Source of the DNA: Owenia fusiformis
Lineage: Eukaryota > Annelida > Polychaeta > Sabellida > Oweniidae
Assembly (NCBI GenBank): GCA_903813345.2
Contig: CAIIXF020000005.1
Span: 12,467,375-12,527,374 of the forward strand
Direction of reading: 5' to 3'
Length of the DNA stretch: 60,000 bases
In this document: piece after piece, positions 47,001-59,000 of the stretch
How the letters are laid out: the number at the start of each line of letters is the position of its first letter
Numbering within the stretch: position 1 is the first letter of the stretch
Program-made: the position numbers and the translations under genes
The notes under the pieces: generated by a model
What the model saw: the letters and a program-made list of their open reading frames with translations, nothing else
Told to the model about the DNA's origin: nothing
The model's database searches: none

Positions 47001-50000
47001 ACTGGCCTAAGCCATGCATAAGAATTTTTAAATCCTCTTACTATATTTATGTCTTTTTGATATATATTTTTTGAATATTCATTCCAGCATCCTCTGATGT
47101 GGAAAAACTAGAATTGGAAAATATGGAGATGAGAAACTAAAAAGGAAAAATGTAACTTCCCAGAGTAAGAAAGACTGTCAATGTGTGTTACAAATCATTC
47201 TACACTATCAAACTAAATACATTGTATATAAAATGAGGCTCTCCATGCAGAACACCACCCAAGTGGAACTTCTGTACAGCTCCTACTGTAATAAACATTC
47301 TTTCTTCATTACCACAGAAAAGTATTGTATTTGATTAATAGCTCTTGTATTTTGGTCCATCATAATTAGAACTTATTTCTTGAGGTTTATGAAAAATATT
47401 GTTAATATTTTACTGGTAAGATTAAAGCATGAAATGAATTTTATTTCCTTGACTTATCTATGGTATGGTATGCTTTAGAAGGTAGAAATATACATCAATA
47501 ATATTTGAGCTAAATAACATAAGAGAATGAGAATTTTGGGATTTACAATTCCAGATATGTGATCCTAAATTAGATACCATTTATCAAAAAAAAAGTTGTT
47601 ACCTAGATTAATGTAACATTTCCTAAAAAGTTTGGTAGAAATATTATGATTCTAGAGGATGTATTCTACCATAATATCTAAATGTCCAAATGAAAAATAT
47701 AAAACATTAACCATATCATTAAGTGTTGTTAATAACAATCATGGAAATTATACAAAATTCTTATCATTTGGATCTTCTTTCAATCCTGCAATCGCCAAAC
47801 CTATCATCATCTGGTTGAATGTTTATTCTATAAGACAATAAAATTCATAAAATGAACCCCTGAACTTGTGAAGATCATGAAACAGGCCTTTCCATCAGAA
47901 ATTCTTTGACAAAATAGTTCTATCAAAAACTGCAAAAACCTCATTTCAATTAAATTTTTTTTAACTAAAACCTCTCAAATAAACTGATATCAAATAGCTA
48001 AGAATTATTTGAAAGGTCAATTTTTCTATAAATATGTACTAACTGAGAAAATAAAGCTAGAATTGATCAATTTTAGTCAATATTCTTGTTTTTAAATTGT
48101 CTTAGAGAGTGACCAGATCAGCCTGACCTTGGAGTTTTAACACAGGACATCAATTTCACTCCCAAATATGGAAGGTGCAAAAATAGATCTGTCAATCAAA
48201 TTATGAACTGTATCCAATAAAAGTTCAGCAAGATTTGATTGTTGATGTGCATGCTGATCTTGAATTTGTTCACAAAACAAGAATTAATAATGCTCAAATA
48301 ATTTGTATTCAATTAAAAAAACTATTGAACTATTAAAACATATGATCAATGTGACCTAACTATTACAATTCAAATTCTATTTTTGAGCAATAAAAGGAAT
48401 TTAGCTTCTTAACTAAAGTAAGGTTGATTGATTTGTCCTATCTTTTTATCCCAAGATATTATTATCAACTTTTCTGGAGAAACTTTTGGAGAAAATTTTG
48501 ACAACGTTAGAGGTTTTTGACAGAAATCTTAAGTCTATCAATATAAATGGTAAATTTGGTAACCCATACATAAGACATTTATATAATGTTTTACATGTGA
48601 TGAATATGCATGATTTATGAATATTTTAAATCAATATAATATATCTATTTCAGTAACTGTGATGAACATTCATAAATTCTGCAGTTCATGTAATAGGTGA
48701 GGAGATATGTGAGATCGTTTAATGAAGATTTTAGACTTGAAATCCCTTTTTAACCTAATAGTTCACATAGCATTTGTACTTGTTTTTTCTTATACATGTA
48801 CAGTGAAACCTGTATATCTGAACACCTCTTAATGTGAACACTTTTTCTTGGTCCCATATTTGTTATAAAACCTTGAAATATGAACACCTGATTATCCGAA
48901 CACTCACTTTTTTTCTTTTTTTAGTGAAATCTGTAGATCTGAACACCTCTCAATGTGAACACTTTTTTCTTGGCCCCATATTTGTTATAAAACCTTGAAA
49001 TATGAATACATTGAGGTAATAAATCATCAGTTAGAATATCATTGGGAATTGTCATCAATATTTGGAAAAATCCAAGACTTTTTAACTATACCAAGAGCAT
49101 AACAACCAGGCATAGGACATTTGTTCTATTTTAACTGTGGATATGAAATACAATGATAAGGGCATATCCCCTTTGGAGTACTTTTTATTTACCTTGTCTG
49201 TTTATATTTGCCTTGTCTATGGCTATGCCATTGCTTTTCTGCATATTTTAAAACTCATTCTGCGAATTCTCCATAGAAATACACAAAGAGGTTTCTTGTT
49301 TGCCAAAATGATCACATTTTTGCATTCCAGCCCCCATATCTAAAACTATTCCCATTGACTTACCTGTATCAGTAACCTCTCAGTCGGAAAGGCAGTAGAA
49401 TGACGTTTCACCAGTGTATCTGAGGCCTGGTTGATGGTTGGGTCAGGGAAGTGGTTGATAGCCCACACCTACAATACACAATCACATACCATACATACAA
49501 TATACAAGGCATTAACATGCAAAATGTCACCACCTATCATTTGTTACAGATGCCAATTGCCAAACAAACTGCTGTCCACAAAAAAGTTGGAAACTATAAC
49601 AATATGTCACCACTTGTGGTTGTGATATAATAACACAAGGCATTAACATGACAAAATGTCACCACCTAGTTGCTCACAATATTATGAGTTCAAACTTAAG
49701 TCAGATTTGAATTTCTGAGAACTTGTAAAGTCAAATTTGAACTTCTGAAAAGATGTAGATGATTTTGAAAAAAAATTTGTTCAATTTGAAGCAAGTTGAA
49801 AACAGACCTTTTTGACCTTTTTTGACCTTGAGAAGGTCATTAAAGGTCAAATGTCAAATCTAAAGTCAGATTTGAATTTCTGAGAACATGTAGATGATTT
49901 TGAAAAAAAAATTAGTCAATTTGAAGAAAGATGAAAAAATACCTTTTTGACCTTTTTTGACATTGAGAAGGTCATTGAAGGTCAAATGTCAAATCTAAAG

Positions 50001-53000
50001 TCAGATTTGAATTTCTGAGAACATGTAGATGATTTTGAAAAAAAAATTTAGTCAATTTGAAGCAAGTTGAAAAAAGACCTTTTTGACCTTTTTTGACTTT
50101 GAGAAGGTCATTGAAGGTCAAATGTCAAATCTTAAGTCAAATCTAAAGTCAGATTTGAATTTCTGAGAACACGTAGATGATTTTGAAATTTTTTTTAGTC
50201 AATTTGAAGCAAGTTGAAAACAGACCTTTTTGACCTTTTTTGACCTTGAGAAGGTCATTGAAGGTCAAATGTCAAATCTTAAGTCAAATCTTAAGTCAGA
50301 TTTGAATTTCTGAGAACACGTAGATGATTTTGAAAAAAAAAATTAGTCAATTTGAAGCAAGTGGAAAACAGACCTTTTTGACCTTTTTTGACCTTGAGAA
50401 GGTCATTGAAGGTCAAATGTCAAATCTAAAGTCAGATTTGAAGGTCAAAAGTCAAATCTAAAGTCAGATTTGAATTTCTGAGAACATGTAGATGATTTTG
50501 AAAAAAAATTTAGTCAATGTGAAGCAAGTTGAAAAAAGACCTTTTTGACCTTGAGAAGGTCATTGAAGGTCAAATGTCAAATCTAAAGTCAGATTTGAAC
50601 TTCTGAGAACATGTAGATGATTTAGAAAAAAATTGAAGTCAGTCTAAACAGTATTTGTTAAGTTATAGGAAGTAAGAAATTGTTACAGACGCCAACCTCC
50701 AACCGCCGGACGCCAACCGCCGGACGCCAACCACCAACCGCCGTCGCAAAAAAACGGAGACCATAACAATATGTCACCACCAAAAAAAAACGGAGACCAT
50801 AACAATATGTCACCACTTTTGGTGGTGACATAATAATAACCTATACACAATACTTGCTGATACTTGCTGTTGCTCATATTAAACAAAAATAATGAAAAAT
50901 GATACATGTAAGTCACACTCTCAATTTTTCTTTTTTTTCATTTGACACCATATAAAGAGATAATAGGGACATTTTGTAAGAAGGGGGAAAACGTTGAATG
51001 ATGAATCTTACTTTTTAAAAATATTATATTAAATATTTTTTATATTGTATAAGTATTAAGAAGCCAAAATACATTATTTTTCTCATAAATAATTGGTTAT
51101 TGTGTGACAGGGTTGAGAAACAACATAGTACTATGCAATATGTTTGCTGTCTTTATACAACTTTTAACAATGTGATGGAAACAAAACTAGATATACCATA
51201 TCTTTATAGTTCATCATGACCACCTTAATATCTACTAATAAAAAATAGACACTCTCCCCCATAATTCTGGCAACCAGAAGTCTTTTTTGAATCACTTATC
51301 AAAGCCTTTTTACGATTTGTAATTTAAAAATTCATAAAATCTGTCACAAAATTTATGAACTTTTGTAATTTGGAAAGAAAATTAAGATTCAAACATTTTT
51401 AAAAAATACATGCTTTGATAAACTATCTCATAAAAACTTGTTGCCAAACTTATGAAGGGGAAAGTACTTTAAGAAAAAGACCATAAAAAATCATGCTCCC
51501 ATCAAGTGAAGGAGCTCTTATCTTTTCAAGCCATTTTTTATATTTCACAAAAGTAATTCATACAATTCACCTCATACTGTACTGACATTACTTTTTATTG
51601 ACCTCAGGAGGCAATAATAAGGTCATTTGATTAAAATGTTGTTTACTTATTATGTTTGTCAAATGTAGGCCCACCAATAGGAAATATTCTTACCACTGTA
51701 CAACATACAACTGTACTGTGAAACAAGGACACAAGGACAGCTTAACTGGGGACAGCTTACTTAACCGATCTTTGCACATTTAAACACAATGGTGGAGCTT
51801 ATCACTACTCCCTGAAGCCTGTTACAAGACAAATACTTTTTGGATGCATCCTACCTGATCTGTTAATTCACCAATGGCAACTCTATGGAAAGCAATGATT
51901 TTATTCATGCTGACAATAGCAAATACAAGTATGACAAGCGCGGGAAAAATTTTGGTGTTCCCATACACATCGAACAAATGTACCAGACCTTATGCAATGG
52001 AACGAATTGCTGTTATTTTAGCACAAGCCGGGCATGATGTCACGTTTCTCACTCATGATAAATATGAGACCAGAATACAACTGAATAATGTGAAAGAAAT
52101 ACGACACAGATTCCCCGATGGTGCACCATATGACTTAAGTGAAGGAGGCGTTCAAGGTTTGATAGACACAACAATTAGCCAGGAAATAGAGTTTGTGTTT
52201 TCAGCTTTTGAATACTTTATATTGCCAGTGTGTACAGCGTTAATACAAGATGTTGAGATTATGAATGGACTTAAACAGGCGAAGTATGATCTTATGATTA
52301 CGGATACATTTCACACTGCATGTGGTGGAATCCTGAAGGAATACCTCCAACTGCCAACGATTCTCTGGTCTAATGCTGGATTTGAGTTCCAGTTTGAATG
52401 GTTGGTACCTTCGACAACATCATTCATACCGCTTTTTGTGACATCATACACTGATGAGATGACTTTCACAGAAAGAGCGCTAAATACATACTATTATCTC
52501 CTAACTGACTACAAAAGGCAGTCATTCCTTCATTTAAAATATACCTTGATGCAAGAGAATGAACATGTCCTTGGTTTAAAGCCTTCCTACCATGATTCTC
52601 TTACTGAGGCTGATATACTCTGGGTGAACTCTGGTTTTGCTTATATGTACCCACGTCCTCTAATGCCAAACGTCATCCCTGTTCTAGGTCTAAAGGACAA
52701 GGCTTCTAAACCACTGCCAAAGGACTTTGAAGAGTTCATTAATGGTGCAGGAGAACATGGCTTTATCTTATTATCATTTGGGACTCTACCCAGAGGTTTA
52801 GATGAAAACAGGAGAGAAGTTCTTGCGAGCGTATTCGCAAAGTTACCACAACGAGTCATATGGCGATATGGTGGTCCATTGCCTAAATCACTAGGCAACA
52901 ACACATTAATAGTATCGTCACATCCACAGAATGATTTATTAGGACACCAAAAGTTACGAGTTTTTATGACCCATTGTGGGGCCTCGGGGTCTGCTGAGGC

Positions 53001-56000
53001 AATCTATAATGCCGCACCTATAATAGGCTTATCCCTTTTCTATGACCAGCGTCAACATTGCACCATTTTGACCAAACGTCACAATATGGGAATCACTATC
53101 TCAATCAATGACATCACAAAACAGACCCTATCAACAGCTCTGGAGGAAGTACTACATAACCCTGTGTATAAAGAAAATGCATTGAAGGCCAGAGAACTAA
53201 TGAGGGATCAACCAATGAATGCAAGCTACACCATACAATACTGGAGCGAGTATGTGATGCGACACAGAGGGGCAAAACACCTGAGATCAAACGCCATGCA
53301 CAACCTGAACTTCCTTCAATACTTCCTTATCGATATCGCTCTCGTTACATTATGCAGTGTTATTATGGTGTGTGTTATAATCAGGCATATTGTTAAACTG
53401 TGTCTTTCATGGTACAAAGGGATTAAGTTGAAACAATAGTAGAGAGAGAGCACATCCACTTTGTAGTTGTTGGTACATTTCAATGAAATATTTCATACTT
53501 GTTTCATGTACTCACTCTGTGTATTACTCATTCCAATTTCATTTTCTACAAGTTGAAATAAGGAATTCTGCAAGTGAAAATGCCCATTTTTGCATTAATT
53601 CTGCTTGATTTTTCTGCACTTTTTTAAAGGAATGAGACAAATATTGACAAAAATATTGTGAGTTTTTTATTCAGAAATAAACATACATGCACTGTCATGT
53701 AGCAAAAAAACAACAGAGAAACAAACATAATTTTTTCTTGGCCTTCTGGGTGAATTTCTGCCAGATATAGAACTGCTAAAACCATAAAATTATCATAAGT
53801 CTTCTAGAAAATTCAAGAACCAATACAAGATCAATCCAAACAGCACAATAAGGCTTGTTATTTTATAACACCTAATGTAATAATGAATGACAATGAAGTC
53901 TGTTAATAACTTAGAGGGTACCTATCACAGCAGATTGTAATAATAAACTGTGTATATATAGCAATATTTATAGGTAGTTAGGTAATAAGGGAACTTATGA
54001 CATATTCAAATGTGAATACATGTATATATTCAAATGTGAATACATGTATAACATGTTTAGTTCAAATGATGTAGTACTTTAGCCTTTTTTTGAGATATCT
54101 ATCATGACAGGGGGGGGGGGGTTAACATACATAAACTGACAAATATATTCATAAGTATTTGATTTATTTTAGTTTTTTATTTTCATATTTTGTCAAATTG
54201 ATATCATTTAATACATGATTTTGATACATGTTCCTTGTAGCCCTACCAGTTGTCTGCCAGTCATCTTAGCACACTTGCACATCTGAGCACACTTACAGTT
54301 GCACATTTGAGCACACATGCAGATTTGATCACACTTGTGCATTTAAACACACATGCAGATATAAGCTTACTTGTTCATTTGGGCACAGTTAAGCAAACTT
54401 CCCCATTTGAGCATGATTGCAGATTTAGTCACACATGCACATTTAAGCTTACTTGTTCATTTCGGCACAGTTAAGCAAACTTCCCCATTGAGCATGATTG
54501 CAGATTTAGTCACACATGCACAATTGAGCACACTTGCAAATTGAAGCAACCTAACTATACACTCAAGATAACTCTACTGTATAGAAACAGCTAAAATCGA
54601 GTTTCCATTAACTCTGGAGTTGCACCTAATGGACTAGCATTTCTAAAAGGCAGTTGAAATCCTAATGGACTAGCAGGCTCTGATTCAACCTGATCTTGTT
54701 CAAGGCATGCAAATGTCAAATATAACCAAAACATCCTCAAATTATACACTAAACGTTTTCTGAAGTGTTTACTGGTAATCAGAAACACAACTGGGTTAGA
54801 TGTGCTGAAGAGAAGCGAGATCCCTGGTACTATTAGACAGAACACCTTAGCTCTTAGCTCACTGTCCATACTAAATGTCTCCAATAGGCACAGAGCGAGG
54901 CTTAATATGTACTGCACACAATAGATGAGCAAAATCTGGAGGATTGTGTGACAGGCTGAGATGTCAGGTCTGTAGTTGGAACTAATCACTGGTACAGGGG
55001 ATGAGATAGGGACTGAAGAATAGCTGCGTACTTGAATCACGCGAACGTGAACTCGTCTCTTGTGATGATAAGTCTTGTAACATATCATACAATATGTTAA
55101 TATCATAAGAGTCACGCAAAATGGAATGATAATCGCCAAAATCGGGAGCTGCTTTGATTGTGTGTCATCATCAAGGTGACAGCCAATAGACCATAAAGAA
55201 ATCTCCTGGCTTGCGATGTTGATACGAAATGTAGCCCCGAGCCCAACAAAGATGGCTGATGAGATACAGAGTAGGATTACTCTGTGGCAGGGAATCCGCT
55301 GCATTCTATCAAGATACATAACCTGTAGGTATCTTAACATGCCTATTAACATCACTGTCCACACCTGGAATCCCTGGTTAAAGTTACACACCGCTGATTG
55401 TATCGTACACAACGACACAACCACATCAGAGCCTGATGTTGAGAACTTCGCTATGCCTAGAATCGGAGCTAGAACACACATAAATAATGTCACCCATGAT
55501 ATTAATGTTGTCATCTTTTCCGTTTTCGATTGGAAATCTCCCGATATGTTAACTGTTATAAGTAATATAACATTCAATCCAGTTCCGATGATTAGTGTCA
55601 AGCAATGCAATGCATGGTTTAGGATAATAAATTCCAGAGGTAGCTTGACGATAGGATTATCCAGATAATTCTTCCTCATCACCTCTTCAAATGTTCTCCT
55701 GCTCTCAGGTGATAAAACATTTGCCTTTTCAAATTCACTGAATAAATCTATATCTGATCTGTTCATTTTGCTAGTTAATTTCCATCAACAGAATAACTTC
55801 AATTAATCTAAATATTTTTAATTTTCATTTTGTCCTTTCATTTTAAAATTTGAATAATTTTTTCTGTTCCTTTTTGGTGAATGCCATGCTGCTTGACTGC
55901 TCTCTCAATGTTCAATCTATCTTTACGCAAACATGTCAGTTATGAAACATTGAACGTCATCGTACCAATTACATCATCAATTTTAGAGTTTATTACAAAC

Positions 56001-59000
56001 AGGTGAGTGTATGTGATAAAAGATAATAGTAGGGGACTTTGGTCAGCTTTATTTTTTTCATTTTCTTGATGTTTCCATTGTCAGTTTAGATTCATTCAAT
56101 ACTATTTTTAACTTTTTTTCAAAATGCCAGTTTGAGATTAATATATCATAATTATTTAGTTTTAGGATTTTTCATTTTCTTAATATAATATAGATATCTT
56201 AAAAATATGTGAATAATATGAGTCACCTAATAATTACAAATAACTGTATCTAGAAATGTGTTGATGTCCAATTGATCTTGAAATTGTCGTCAGTAAAATA
56301 ATCACATACATGTAATTTGTTGTAAAGGTAGAGATATATTTGACAAAACTACTGAACCTATCCATGTTATTTTCTGGTTCAAAATTAAGTATGAAGACAT
56401 GGGTGTGTTTTCAGTTTATACAAAAGTGATCTGAATATTACTTTTTGAATGAAATTATTGTTTTAATCCAAAGCTGGATGACTCGAACTGCAGTTAGTAT
56501 CATTCAAAATAGTGGCCAAAATTCTTCCGTTTTCGATAAACCTCCGATTTCAACAAAACTAAGCTGAATCTGGATTCCAAATGTTTCGCCATGCAAACTA
56601 ATAAAGTTAGGATTGTAAACAGTCATACGAAAATGTTCAAATACCCGTGATATTGGAGAAATTTAAAGAAAACAGCCTCACTTAGAATGACTCAAACTGA
56701 ACTTGAAGATGAAGTGTCATTTCTACGTCATCATCAAGTTCAATTAGAGCATGGGCTTTTAACTCTTGAACAAATATTTTCTGAAAATGCAGAACTACCT
56801 TAAATGTTTATAACAATTAAAGAAATTGACTCTTGAAAGCCCAAGGTTAGAGTCATTCTAAATGAGACCGTTTTCTTTAAATTTTTCCAAAATTGCTGGT
56901 TCTTGAAAGTTTTCTTGTGATTGTTTACAATCATAACTTAATCAGTTTACATGGCGAAACATTTGGAATCCAGATTCAAATTAGTTTAGCTGAAATCGTT
57001 GGTTTATCCAAAACGAAAGAATTTGGGCCACCATCTTGAATGATACTAACTGTAGTTAGAGTCATCCAAGTGTGGAACAGTAATTAAAGGCAGTTTCCTC
57101 GACTTCACAATACCTGGCTACATCCATGCAATACTTCATTAGACTTTATGACGAACAACTTTTAAATATATAATCTGTGAAAAGACTACAGTAATTATAT
57201 TACTTGAGAGATCCAGGTCTCTTTTTCTATTACATTAAATATTAAACAAGTCACTGTTGAAAATTAAATCTACATCGTTCTTAAAAAAGCAGGTAACCCT
57301 GGTTCAAAATTGAGCATGGGTGGGTCAAACATTTTCATTCAGGGATCATCAAAAGAAGCTTGGTGAAGTTAAGAATTCCTCTATCAAATGTAGTAAGCTA
57401 GTAACCATGGATATAATGACGTAATATTAAGAAAAAAGTGGACGTCAGTTTGAAGGTAGTGTTAATGACTCCCTGGACAGTTTCTGTACATCCCTATCAA
57501 ATTATGTTTGATGGGATAGAAAAAAGTATTGATAACACAATCTCAGAAAATTAACAGGTTCTTTCAGTCATCAAACCATTAATCTGGGTTACTAGGTAAC
57601 ATTATCTATCTCATAATATATATACATAAATCTGCATGTATATGTACATTGCTTCTGAACAATCATGATAAAAATTAAAAAATTACAAACAAAAATGGGT
57701 GCTAATTAATATGCCAATATATCTTAGACATACAAATAGCCTAACACAATATTGTTTTTTCATTTGCATTCTTGCTTTCTCATAATTAGCCATGGGCAAA
57801 TGTGAACTCTTCTTACCCTAGGTAGTTCTTCCTCAAAGGCAGTCTGTCCATTTACCCCTCTAATCAGCTCAGATGGTAAAGCAGTTCTCTCCACTATGTG
57901 GTCATCGTAGTGATTAGTCCTGCAATAATATCATGTGATAAATGTACAGTGAAACCTGTAAATTGGAACACATCTAGAAGTGGAACACCTCTGTTAATGG
58001 AACACTTTTCAGAGTCGCAACTGACATAATATTAAATGCACATGCGTGGAACACCTTCAAACTGGAACCTTTTTAGATGTATCAAAGGTGTTCCACTTTG
58101 ACAGGTTTTACTGTTCTCATCTTAACACTCGTATAAATGCTATGTACATGTTAACGTACATATTAAGTCCATCAACCTGAAATCATATGTTTTACATGTA
58201 CATATAGTTTTAAATGAAAACATGCAAACAGGTGTTAAACATATCTTTGTAAATATATGTGATATGTAACATTGTGTTATGGGGACTTTAAAGAAAGGAG
58301 TATTCAAATTTTGCATTTCAAAAATATTTTAGGCCAATATAAAGATAGCATTTAGCTTACCAAGTTACTGTCAATTTGATGTAACACTTTAGGTTTCCTT
58401 TGCCATCACATGTTTTACACTTGACTTGGCCGTGACCGTGGCACCAATTGCATCTTTGCTGGCCACTTCTGTTGCAATGGTGACAGGGTTTGTTGTGGTG
58501 ACGACCATCTTCATACACTCTGTTGTGTCCATTGCCATGGCACCAAGTACATCGGTTCTAAACAAGATAAAACATATAGGTATATAATGCTCTTAGTCTA
58601 AGCCCTTTACAAGATATGTACCATTGCAATGGGAATTTAACTTAAAATATAAAAAATAAAATATAAACATATAAATTAATTCTGGATTCTCCAGGTATAC
58701 TTAGATGTAGAGTGCTCATGTACTGAAAGTAAAGTGCTACCGTACTAAGAAATAGAGTGCTTGTGTACTTACATTTCCCCTACCATGACAGTGATTGCAC
58801 CTCACTCTACAGTTCCCAACACAAGTATGACAGGGCTGCAATACGAGAAATGGAAAAACATTAATGTTATCCACACGATAGTTTCATGGTAAAGGCAACC
58901 AATATACTTTATATTCCATATTTAAACATACATTATGGTACATTTTTATGAAATGTCATTGTGATCATGAGTTCAAATCTCACCAAAGTAGCCCTTTTTA

